A stretch of 5,336 bases of DNA, taken from NCBI GenBank assembly GCA_029938505.1, contig JAOZUV010000166.1, forward strand, positions 1 through 5,336. Direction: 5' to 3'. Each line of letters opens with the position of its first letter. Position 1 is the stretch's first letter. Below, one piece after another: positions 1-5,336 of this stretch. The notes under the pieces are model-generated. The model saw only the letters and a list, made by a program, of their open reading frames with translations, had not been told where the DNA came from and ran no database searches. A program made the position numbers and the translations under genes. The DNA is from Bacteroidales bacterium (GTDB taxonomy: Bacteria > Bacteroidota > Bacteroidia > Bacteroidales > GCA-2711565).

Positions 1-34
1 TTTTTATTAGTTCAAAAAGTTCTTTTCTATTCAT
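1..34 (-). CDS. pyrF: Orotidine 5'-phosphate decarboxylase, N-terminal fragment (runs off the left edge)
   Basis: Only the first 11 codons are visible, reading MNRKELFELIK from an ATG at 34-32, with the frame open to base 1. This start resembles, from memory, the N-terminus of Bacteroidota PyrF proteins, which begin with a short MN-x-x-x-LFE-x-IK helix before the SFLCVGLD active-site strand. PyrF decarboxylates OMP to UMP in the last step of pyrimidine synthesis, in the cytoplasm. The start lies 12 bases after the stop of the cation transporter gene, so the two are probably co-transcribed. The assignment also relies on the purM - prfA - pyrF order known from Bacteroides relatives. No catalytic residue is visible, so this is a contextual call. 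There is no strong Shine-Dalgarno sequence; the preceding bases are AT-rich, as is usual in this phylum. Confidence 0.62.
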   Translation of the reverse strand, partial: MNRKELFELIK

Positions 35-46
35 ATCTTAATGTCT

Positions 47-919
47 TTAGCCTTTAGGTTCCATATGAATGGTGGCTATTATATTTAAATTTTCTTTAAT
101 TTTTTTCTCAATTCTGGATGCAATTTTATGTGAATATTCCAAGCTTTGCTTTCCATCTAATTCAATATGAAATGTAAGTTCTTGATGATTCCCATAATGA
201 TGTAGATGGAAATGATGCAAGTTTAGATTACTTTGGCAACATTCACTAGCTATTTTTTTAACTTCTTCGATAAGCTCCTTATCTGCATCCTGACCTAATA
301 AAGTGCCAATAGCATCTTTTAAAATTTCATAGGTTCCATAGAATAATAGGAATGCGATGATAATTCCCATGGCTCCATCCATCCACCAGAAATACGGTCC
401 AAGGAATATTCCGATTAGAATCACAACCGATGAAAATGCATCTGAACGATGATGCCAACCATCCGCTTTTAAGGATTTTGATTTAGTTTTGCGAGCTGCC
501 CAAAAAGCAAATTGAGCCATGCCTTCTTTTAATAAAATGGAGAGAATGGTAACAACCAAAGCAATGGTTCCAAATTGGGTTCCTTCTCCACCTTTAAGTT
601 TGTCAATGGATTCGATGATAAAATCGAAACCCACAACAGCCAATAATACACCGATTATGACAGAGCCAATAATTTCTGCCCGACCATGACCAAATGGATG
701 TTCTTCATCTGGTGGCTTATTGGAAGCCTTGGCTCCAACGATTACAATAATTGAAGTGACTGAGTCGGAAAGTGTATGCCAAGCATCCGCAATAATAGCT
801 ACTGATCCGGTAACAATTCCTGCCCAATATTTAAGGATGAAAAGTAAAATATTGACAATAATTGAAAGCCAGCCCTCGATGAAAGCCAGCCGATTATTGT
901 TATTTTTTACATGATTCAT
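47..919 (-). CDS. Cation diffusion facilitator (CDF) family transporter, probable zinc exporter
   Basis: This 290-residue inner-membrane protein is predicted to export divalent metal ions, most likely Zn2+, in exchange for protons. About six hydrophobic segments are visible, at roughly residues 11-34, 37-62, 82-104, 117-136, 160-178 and 182-200. They are followed by a cytoplasmic C-terminal domain (about 208-290) of the ferredoxin-like type expected for CDF dimers. The transport site can be read directly: HTLSD in TM2 (H48, D52) and HHRSD in TM5 (H156, D160). This is the His/Asp tetrad associated in the family with zinc or cadmium; Mn/Fe transporters usually have Asp in place of the TM2 His. 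The conserved HPFGHGR loop is at 74-80. The C-terminal domain carries a histidine cluster, HHFHLHH (235-241), and H285 near the end, plausible metal sensors. Length is normal for the family. The start ATG is 9 bases after the prfA stop, and a probable pyrF follows 12 bases downstream, so it looks like an operon member. The exact metal is inferred. Confidence 0.93.
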   Translation of the reverse strand: MNHVKNNNNRLAFIEGWLSIIVNILLFILKYWAGIVTGSVAIIADAWHTLSDSVTSIIVIVGAKASNKPPDEEHPFGHGRAEIIGSVIIGVLLAVVGFDFIIESIDKLKGGEGTQFGTIALVVTILSILLKEGMAQFAFWAARKTKSKSLKADGWHHRSDAFSSVVILIGIFLGPYFWWMDGAMGIIIAFLLFYGTYEILKDAIGTLLGQDADKELIEEVKKIASECCQSNLNLHHFHLHHYGNHQELTFHIELDGKQSLEYSHKIASRIEKKIKENLNIIATIHMEPKG

Positions 920-928
920 AAACGGGTT

Positions 929-1999
929 TTAATCAATATCTGCTTTGAGGCGTTCGGCATTTTCAGCCAATTGTAATTGGTCTATCAATTCTTGAATATC
1001 GCCATCAACTATGTTTGGTAAATTGTATAAGTTTAGCCCGATACGATGATCAGTAACTCGACCCTGTGGCCAATTATATGTACGAATTTTTGCTGAGCGG
1101 TCACCAGTAGAAACCATGGTTTTACGTTTAGATGTAACATCATCTAGATATTTTTTGTATTCGATTTCATAAATACGTGAACGTAATACAACCATTGCTT
1201 TTGCAAGATTCTTGATTTGAGATTTCTGATCCTGACAAGTAGCCACAACCCCAGTCGGAATGTGTGTTAATCGTACCGCAGAATAAGTTGTATTTACGGA
1301 TTGACCACCAGGTCCAGAACTACAAAAAGTGTCTTTTTTAATGTCAGCATCTTTAAGCTCTACATCAAATTCTTCAGCTTCAGGTAAAATAACCACAGAA
1401 GCTGCAGAAGTATGTACACGACCTTGAGTCTCAGTTTTTGGTACTCTTTGCACACGATGTACACCCGATTCGTATTTTAATTGTCCGTAAACATTGTCTC
1501 CACTAACATTCAAAACAACCTCTTTAAAACCACCAACAGTTCCTTCGGTTTCATCAACAATTTCTACTTTCCATTTTTTTGTTTCGCAAAATTTAAGATA
1601 CATGCGGTATAGATCGCCTGCAAAAATACTAGCTTCATCTCCACCCGCACCAGCACGAATCTCAACGATGGCATTTTTCCCATCTTCAGGATCAGCAGGG
1701 ATTAACATGATACGGATATCTTCTTCCATCGTATCACGTTTTTCGACGAGCTCATTCAGTTCTTCTTTTGCCATTGAACGAAATTCTTCGTCCTTTTCGG
1801 TTTTGATAATTTCTTTAGTTGAAGTAATATTATCGAGAACGTTTTTATATATTTCATACTCTGCAACGATGGGCTCCAATTCTTTGTAGTCCTTGTTGAG
1901 CTTGATGTATTTTTTCATGTCCGACATTGCTGACGGATCATTCATGTCTTCTCCAATGCTTATCCAGCGTTCTTTTATGGCTTGTAATTTATCTAACAT
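929..1999 (-). CDS. prfA: Peptide chain release factor 1 (RF1)
   Basis: RF1 recognises UAA and UAG stop codons in the ribosomal A site and triggers release of the finished peptide. The 356-residue length is normal for bacterial RF1. Domains in order are an N-terminal helical domain (about 1-105); the conserved block [20 protein letters not shown] (113-132); the stop-codon recognition motif PKT at 187-189 inside [19 protein letters not shown], which fits the P-x-T of RF1 and not the SPF of RF2; and the catalytic loop [12 protein letters not shown] with GGQ at 231-233. In the family that glutamine is the substrate of the methyltransferase PrmC. The late motifs [23 protein letters not shown] are also intact. 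The ATG at 1999 gives the standard N-terminus, and no earlier start is needed. A Bacteroidota-like -7 box lies 19 bases upstream, so the gene can probably be transcribed independently of purM. The CDF gene follows after 9 bases. Confidence 0.98.
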   Translation of the reverse strand: MLDKLQAIKERWISIGEDMNDPSAMSDMKKYIKLNKDYKELEPIVAEYEIYKNVLDNITSTKEIIKTEKDEEFRSMAKEELNELVEKRDTMEEDIRIMLIPADPEDGKNAIVEIRAGAGGDEASIFAGDLYRMYLKFCETKKWKVEIVDETEGTVGGFKEVVLNVSGDNVYGQLKYESGVHRVQRVPKTETQGRVHTSAASVVILPEAEEFDVELKDADIKKDTFCSSGPGGQSVNTTYSAVRLTHIPTGVVATCQDQKSQIKNLAKAMVVLRSRIYEIEYKKYLDDVTSKRKTMVSTGDRSAKIRTYNWPQGRVTDHRIGLNLYNLPNIVDGDIQELIDQLQLAENAERLKADID

Positions 2000-2018
2000 T
2001 CAATACTATTTTGGATTG

Positions 2019-2026
2019 CAAAAATA
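2019..2026 (-). promoter_or_regulatory. Bacteroidota-type -7 promoter box upstream of prfA
   Basis: On the minus strand the bases read TATTTTTG, an exact match to the TAnnTTTG -7 consensus of Bacteroidota primary sigma factor promoters. The box ends 19 bases before the prfA ATG, which would leave a very short leader. It is flanked as GTTG-TATTTTTG-CAATCC. At the expected -33 distance (about 2046-2050) the strand reads TTAT instead of TTTG, so the upstream element is weak or absent. In AT-rich DNA such an octamer can occur by chance, but its place in the only sizeable gap of the cluster, directly before prfA, supports it. It would drive prfA, the CDF gene and pyrF. Confidence 0.5.
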
Positions 2027-2106
2027 CAACTTTTTGCGATTGGTTTATAAGAAGTTGATAAAACAAGTTTATAGCAGCTTTTTATGACAAAAAAATATTA
2101 TTTCTG

Positions 2107-2186
2107 TCACCCTGAACTTGTTTCAGGGTCTCAAAAACTTCAATTAATTGCTTAATAAAGGAGGTGCTGAGTCTAACTCAGAATGA
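2107..2186. repeat. REP-like twin-hairpin repeat element, 80 bp, in the purM-prfA gap
   Basis: Two 26-base modules, at 2107-2132 and 2161-2186, lie in inverted orientation around a 28-base AT-rich spacer. Read inward from each end both follow TCAnnCTGAn(7)TCAGnnnCTC, with 16 of 26 positions identical. Each module is itself a hairpin: ACCCTGAA/TTCAGGGT (2109-2116 with 2122-2129, loop CTTGT) and CTGAGT/ACTCAG (2167-2172 with 2176-2181, loop CTA). The left module closely resembles the dispersed intergenic repeat of the form TCACCCTGAACTTGTTTCAGGGTC that I recall from many bacterial genomes. The pairing of a repeat with its inverted copy recalls REP/BIME elements, which are moved in trans by REP-associated tyrosine transposases. 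No such transposase is in the window. In the purM transcript the hairpins would form just past the stop codon, so an effect on mRNA stability is possible but unproven. Confidence 0.75.
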
Positions 2187-2190
2187 AGAA

Positions 2191-3360
2191 TTAATACTCA
2201 AAAGTCCCAAATTCCGATTGAATTGTGAGGGATTTTCCATCGGCTTTTTCGCAGCGGCCAATAATTTGGGCTTTGATGCCAAATGACTCAGAAATTGTAA
2301 TCAGATCATTAGTGATTTCTTGAGGTACATAAAGCTCCATGCGGTGTCCCATATTGAATACTTTATACATCTCTGCCCAAGGGGTTTGAGATTGTTCGTG
2401 GATCATCTTAAAAAGTGGAGGAATGGGAAATAAGTTGTCTTTAATAATATGCAGATTATCTACAAAATGTAAGACCTTAGTTTGAGCTCCACCGCTACAG
2501 TGAACCATACCATGGATTTTTGAGCGATAATTTTCCAACATTTTTTTGATAACTGGGGCATAAGTCCGGGTAGGGGAGAGTACTAGTTTCCCAGCATCTA
2601 CACCATCGACTTCTGTTTTGTCTGTAAGTTTTAGATTACCTGAATAAACCAAATCATTTGGAATACTTGGGTCAAAACTTTCAGGATATTTTTTGGCAAT
2701 ATATTTTGCAAAAACATCGTGACGGGCAGATGTTAATCCATTGCTTCCCATGCCACCATTGTATTCTGTTTCGTAAGTTGCTTGTCCAAATGATTCTAAA
2801 CCAACAATAACATCGCCATCTTTAATATTATGATTCGAAATCACATCCTTTTTTTTAATTCGTGCAGTTACTGTGGAATCTACAATAATGGTACGCACCA
2901 AATCTCCAACATCAGCAGTTTCACCACCTGTTGAATAAATGCCCACACCATGTTCACGCATCTCCGCTAGAAATTCCTCAGTGCCATTAATTATAGCAGC
3001 AATAACGTCTCCCGTGATTAATTGTTTATTGCGGCCAATAGTCGATGAAAGTAAAATATTATCTGTAATACCTACACAAAGTAAATCGTCCAGATTCATT
3101 ACGATTGCATCCTGAGCAATGCCTTTCCATACCGAAATATCTCCTGTTTCTTTCCAATACAAATAAGCGAGGGATGATTTTGTTCCAGCACCATCGGCAT
3201 GCATAATATTGCAATAATCTTCATTGCCACCAATGATATCAGGAATAATTTTGCAAAAAGCTTGTGGAAACAATCCTTTATCGATGTTTTTAATAGCATT
3301 ATGAACATCTTCTTTTCCGGCAGAAACTCCTCTTTTTTGATATCTAGATTCTATGGGCAT
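2191..3360 (-). CDS. purM: Phosphoribosylformylglycinamidine cyclo-ligase (AIR synthetase), long Bacteroidota type
   Basis: PurM closes the imidazole ring of purines: FGAM plus ATP gives AIR, ADP and phosphate, in the cytoplasm. The 389-residue protein is longer than E. coli PurM (about 345) and divergent, but collinear with it. Recognisable motifs are HADGAGTKS (54-62, for the usual V/DG-x-GTK loop), NLDDLLCVG (89-97), STGGETADVGD (143-153, the family's GGETAE-like loop), GLTSARH (208-214), LSPTRTYAP (261-269, as in PTRIY) and MVHCSGGAQTK (285-295, for the glycine-rich AHxTGGG loop). The near-complete agreement with the Bacteroides-type sequence, beginning SRYQKRGVSAGKEDVHNAIK, fixes the subfamily. 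The ATG at 3360 gives that N-terminus, 11 bases after the stop of the upstream OmpA-type gene, so purM may be read from that transcript or from a promoter inside that gene. There is no clear Shine-Dalgarno sequence. A catalytically different AIR-synthase relative is possible but unlikely given the Bacteroidales context with prfA and pyrF. Confidence 0.93.
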   Translation of the reverse strand: MPIESRYQKRGVSAGKEDVHNAIKNIDKGLFPQAFCKIIPDIIGGNEDYCNIMHADGAGTKSSLAYLYWKETGDISVWKGIAQDAIVMNLDDLLCVGITDNILLSSTIGRNKQLITGDVIAAIINGTEEFLAEMREHGVGIYSTGGETADVGDLVRTIIVDSTVTARIKKKDVISNHNIKDGDVIVGLESFGQATYETEYNGGMGSNGLTSARHDVFAKYIAKKYPESFDPSIPNDLVYSGNLKLTDKTEVDGVDAGKLVLSPTRTYAPVIKKMLENYRSKIHGMVHCSGGAQTKVLHFVDNLHIIKDNLFPIPPLFKMIHEQSQTPWAEMYKVFNMGHRMELYVPQEITNDLITISESFGIKAQIIGRCEKADGKSLTIQSEFGTFEY

Positions 3361-3371
3361 TTCGGATTAGA

Positions 3372-5336
3372 TTACTTAAAAATTATGATTTGTTTTTCGG
3401 TGTCAAAATTAAACAATCCAAACATGATAAGCGTTGATTCTCCTAAAATTAATTTTTCTTTTATGCGATTATTCACCTTTATGGGTAAGTTGCGGACTGT
3501 TTTTCCGGCGATACTTAATTCTTTGATGTATAATTCGGCACCATTGGCAATACTGCCATTTTTAAGAGCATCCTCATCCATGAAATCGTCTTTGGTTATA
3601 GCTCCTGAATTCAACAATTTTAGAGCTTCCCTCAGTGGTATTTCAGCTTCAGCATCTTCTTTGAAGATAAATAAAAAATTTTGATCATTGAATGTACAAT
3701 TTGCAATCAGTTCATTGCTTTGTTCATCTGTTTTAAAAGGCAAAATTCGTCTTTTAGGTTTTAAACTACTTGTTTGAGAAGTTGAATTATTATCGTTTCG
3801 TATCTCAGAAAAAGGATCAAAGTCATTGCTCAATACTTTAAATTCAGTTCGGCGATTAAGTTGATGAGCAGCTTCTTTCAGGGGATTATTTTCTAATGAA
3901 TTAATAAAATCTTCCGACAAAATTGTGCCTGCTTTAAATCGAAGTCCTTTGCGGATAAAAGCCTTGTTTAATTCACGAGGCTGACTTTCGCCATAACCTC
4001 TGGGTACTAATCGTTTTGGATGAATGCCACGAAGAATCAGATATTCAACTACCGAACTAGCACGTTTTTGCGATAGCACAATATTTTTTTCTTCCGAATC
4101 ACGGGCATCGGTATGAGAAGCCAATTCAATAATAAGTTTTTCGTTTTCTTCTAAGGTCGTAATCAGTCCTTGTAAACTATCCTGATATTGAGGTTTTAAA
4201 TTCCATTTTGCGAAATCGTATAGGATGTCAGGTAAAACAATCGGTTTTGCAGGTATGGCTTGTAATTCAAAATCTAATTCAAAATCGTGACTAGCCTCGT
4301 AGCCATAGGTTGTGATATTTTCGACAGAACTAAAGAAGTCTTCTTTATTGAGTTTGAGCTCATAATCTGTGTTTTTTGATATCTGTGCAACACCAAATTC
4401 GTAATAGCCTTTATTATTTGATCGGACACTAAGCAGGCTTCCATTTGATCCTTGAAGACTAATTTTAACACCTTCCATTTTTTCACTTGTTTCACGATTT
4501 GTGATTGTTCCAGTGATTGTAAATTCAACGGGAGGAATTTGAAATGAATAAATGTCATCGCTTCTTGCTCCTTTACGATTGGAACTAAAGAAACCTTCTT
4601 CTTTTTCATCATGAAAAACAATTCCAAAATCATCATGATTAGAATTCATGGGAGATTTCATATTCTCAGCTTCTCCCCACTCTCCATTTTTATCTAATTT
4701 TGAAACAAAAATATCGAGGCCACCCATGCTAACATGTCCGTTAGAGGAGAAATAGAGTAAGCTGTCGTTTCTCTTGAAAGGGAACATTTCATCTCCAGCT
4801 GTATTTATTTTAGCACCTAAATTACGGGGTCGTCCAAATTGTCCATCACGACTTTTACGAGTGGCAAACCAAATATCTTTTCCCCCTTCACCACCCGATC
4901 GTTCAGCTGAAAAATATATTGTTTTTTCGTCACTGCTTAATGTTGGGTGACCAACTGCTGCTGAAGTGTCTCTGCCAAGCATCAATATTTGTGGGCGTGA
5001 CCATGTCCGACTCACTCGTTTTGAAGTATAAATTTGACAACCAGATGCTTTTTTAATCGTATTTGGACAACGCGTAAAATACATCTGAGTAAAATTTTTA
5101 CTCATGGTTGGAGTTCCTTCGTTGGCAACAGAGTTAATAGTATTATCATTCTCCACATCCGCATCTTCGTTATCGAGTAAAGTGGGTTTGCTCCATATCC
5201 CCTGACGATCAATACGGCTAATAAATAAGTCACTAAATTCTTGATTGGTCCATTCGTCTTTAACATTACCAACAGCATCATCCCGAGTTGAGGTGAAAAT
5301 GATGGTATTATAAGTTCGTCCACCATAAGTTGCTGC
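3372..5336 (-). CDS. PD40 / CRD / OmpA envelope protein with a C-terminal retropepsin-like domain (PorE-like architecture), 5' end missing
   Basis: The frame is open from the stop at 3374-3372 to the right edge, giving 655 visible residues without the start. Translating 5336-5157 continues the protein with PD40-like strands (TIIFTSTR, DLFISRID, WSKP), so a GTG at 5156 is an internal valine and not a start. Domains in order are PD40 propeller repeats to about 4545 (TIYFSAERSGGEGGKDIWFA, LLYFSSNG-MGGLDIF, GFFSSNRKGARSDDIYSF); a carboxypeptidase-regulatory-like beta-sandwich at about 4526-4263; an OmpA peptidoglycan-binding domain at about 4235-3828; a polar linker at about 3809-3714; and a retropepsin-like tail. 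This resembles PorE, a T9SS-associated lipoprotein that tethers the secretion machine to peptidoglycan, though similar proteins without that role are common in Bacteroidota. A signal peptide or TPR domain would lie outside the window. Envelope location is inferred from the OmpA domain. purM follows after 11 bases. Confidence 0.88.
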   Translation of the reverse strand, partial: AATYGGRTYNTIIFTSTRDDAVGNVKDEWTNQEFSDLFISRIDRQGIWSKPTLLDNEDADVENDNTINSVANEGTPTMSKNFTQMYFTRCPNTIKKASGCQIYTSKRVSRTWSRPQILMLGRDTSAAVGHPTLSSDEKTIYFSAERSGGEGGKDIWFATRKSRDGQFGRPRNLGAKINTAGDEMFPFKRNDSLLYFSSNGHVSMGGLDIFVSKLDKNGEWGEAENMKSPMNSNHDDFGIVFHDEKEEGFFSSNRKGARSDDIYSFQIPPVEFTITGTITNRETSEKMEGVKISLQGSNGSLLSVRSNNKGYYEFGVAQISKNTDYELKLNKEDFFSSVENITTYGYEASHDFELDFELQAIPAKPIVLPDILYDFAKWNLKPQYQDSLQGLITTLEENEKLIIELASHTDARDSEEKNIVLSQKRASSVVEYLILRGIHPKRLVPRGYGESQPRELNKAFIRKGLRFKAGTILSEDFINSLENNPLKEAAHQLNRRTEFKVLSNDFDPFSEIRNDNNSTSQTSSLKPKRRILPFKTDEQSNELIANCTFNDQNFLFIFKEDAEAEIPLREALKLLNSGAITKDDFMDEDALKNGSIANGAELYIKELSIAGKTVRNLPIKVNNRIKEKLILGESTLIMFGLFNFDTEKQIIIFK
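3375..3710 (-). other. Degenerate retropepsin-like (aspartic protease fold) C-terminal domain
   Basis: The last 112 residues of the envelope protein follow the pattern of small bacterial retropepsin-like domains: a hydrophobic strand then an I-P-L helix start (FLFIFKEDAEAEIPL, 3677-3633), a GAITKDDF segment like the G-x-ISKDNF of related proteins, an ANG turn (SIANGAELY), a KELSIAGKTVRNLPIKV strand pair, and a glycine-then-hydrophobic close (ILGESTLIMFGLFNFD). The catalytic D-T/S-G-A expected near FIFKEDA is absent, so proteolysis is unlikely and a binding or structural role is more plausible. The fold call comes from pattern resemblance by eye, not a profile search. Confidence 0.55.
3828..4235 (-). 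other. OmpA C-terminal-like peptidoglycan-binding domain with a Bacteroidota-type insertion
   Basis: This part of the large envelope protein starts with LPDILYDFAKWNLKP, the first strand and helix of the OmpA fold. It contains ASHTDARDSEEKNIVLSQKR followed by ASSVVEYLILRGIHPKRL and RGYGES. The Asp of HTD (codon 4109-4107) and the Arg of QKRA (codon 4064-4062) are 15 residues apart, the same spacing as D271 and R286 of E. coli OmpA, which hold the diaminopimelate of peptidoglycan. Both key residues are present, so binding is likely retained. About 35 residues (LNKAFIRKG...LKEAA) are inserted before the closing HQLNRRTEFKVL strand. I recall such an insertion in other Bacteroidota OmpA-type proteins. 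Confidence 0.88.

Larger units (their letters stand above)
2000..2190. other. Intergenic region between purM and prfA
   Basis: This 191-base gap is the only sizeable non-coding stretch in the window; all other gene junctions are 9 to 12 bases. Its purM-proximal half is filled by the twin-hairpin repeat at 2107-2186, which begins only 4 bases past the purM stop codon. Its prfA-proximal part (2000-2106) is AT-rich, has a run of seven A at 2089-2095 and the -7 promoter box at 2019-2026. I see no convincing small ORF, tRNA or riboswitch here. Confidence 0.7.

Noticed and set aside
720..914. Plus-strand 64-codon frame opposite the CDF gene
   Set aside because: It is the complement of the strongly conserved transmembrane coding region; no independent evidence for translation.
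1494..1889. Plus-strand open frame of 131 codons
   Set aside because: It is antisense to prfA, serine-rich and without recognisable motifs, as expected of the complement of an acidic coding sequence.
2109..2129. Hairpin ACCCTGAA/TTCAGGGT as a rho-independent terminator after purM
   Set aside because: On the purM transcript the stem is followed by GACAGAAATAA before any T run; the T7 at 2095-2089 is 13 bases away. The stem also matches the inverted copy at 2161-2186, so a repeat element explains it better.
2157..2165. Perfect Shine-Dalgarno-like AAAGGAGGT on the plus strand
   Set aside because: The only ATG downstream (2183) is 17 bases away and opens a three-codon frame (M-K-N-stop). No plus-strand gene follows, so the match is taken as chance within the repeat element.
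3199..3684. Plus-strand open frame of 161 codons spanning the purM/OmpA-gene junction
   Set aside because: It is antisense to two well-supported genes and has no domain pattern; a shadow frame.
4274..4636. Minus-strand 120-codon frame inside the OmpA-type gene
   Set aside because: It is an out-of-frame shadow of the PD40/CRD coding region, rich in lysine and methionine with no motif.
5102..5326. Minus-strand 74-codon frame near the right edge
   Set aside because: It overlaps the in-frame N-terminal continuation of the PD40 protein, which has a family-consistent sequence; this frame does not.

Overview
This 5.3 kb window is AT-rich, and every gene in it lies on the minus strand, so it is read from right to left. 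It most likely comes from a member of the Bacteroidota, probably Bacteroidales or a relative. The reasons are the long, divergent Bacteroidota-type PurM, the purM - prfA - pyrF gene order, a Bacteroidota-style -7 promoter box (TAnnTTTG), weak Shine-Dalgarno sequences, and a PD40 / carboxypeptidase-regulatory / OmpA protein typical of that phylum.

Layout in transcription order: (1) 5336-3372, a large cell-envelope protein cut off at its N-terminus by the window edge. It has PD40 beta-propeller repeats, a carboxypeptidase-regulatory-like beta-sandwich, an OmpA peptidoglycan-binding domain, and a C-terminal domain that resembles a bacterial retropepsin without its catalytic Asp-Thr-Gly. (2) 3360-2191, purM (AIR synthetase), which starts 11 bases after the previous gene. 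(3) 2190-2000, a 191-base gap holding an 80-bp twin-hairpin repeat and, next to prfA, a promoter-like box. (4) 1999-929, prfA (release factor 1). (5) 919-47, a cation diffusion facilitator, probably a zinc exporter. (6) 34-1, the first 11 codons of a gene recognisable as pyrF (OMP decarboxylase), running off the left edge.

The lower half is a housekeeping cluster for nucleotide synthesis and translation termination: purM for purines, pyrF for pyrimidines, prfA for release. The metal exporter is the odd member, placed between prfA and pyrF with gaps of only 9 and 12 bases, so it is probably co-transcribed with them. The envelope protein is functionally unrelated and may share a transcript with purM only because they are adjacent.

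The least ordinary signals are the catalytically degenerate retropepsin-like tail of the OmpA protein and the twin-hairpin repeat between purM and prfA, whose two arms show compensatory base changes. I see no CRISPR array, tRNA, rRNA, insertion sequence or phage gene, and no evidence of a wholly new multi-gene system.
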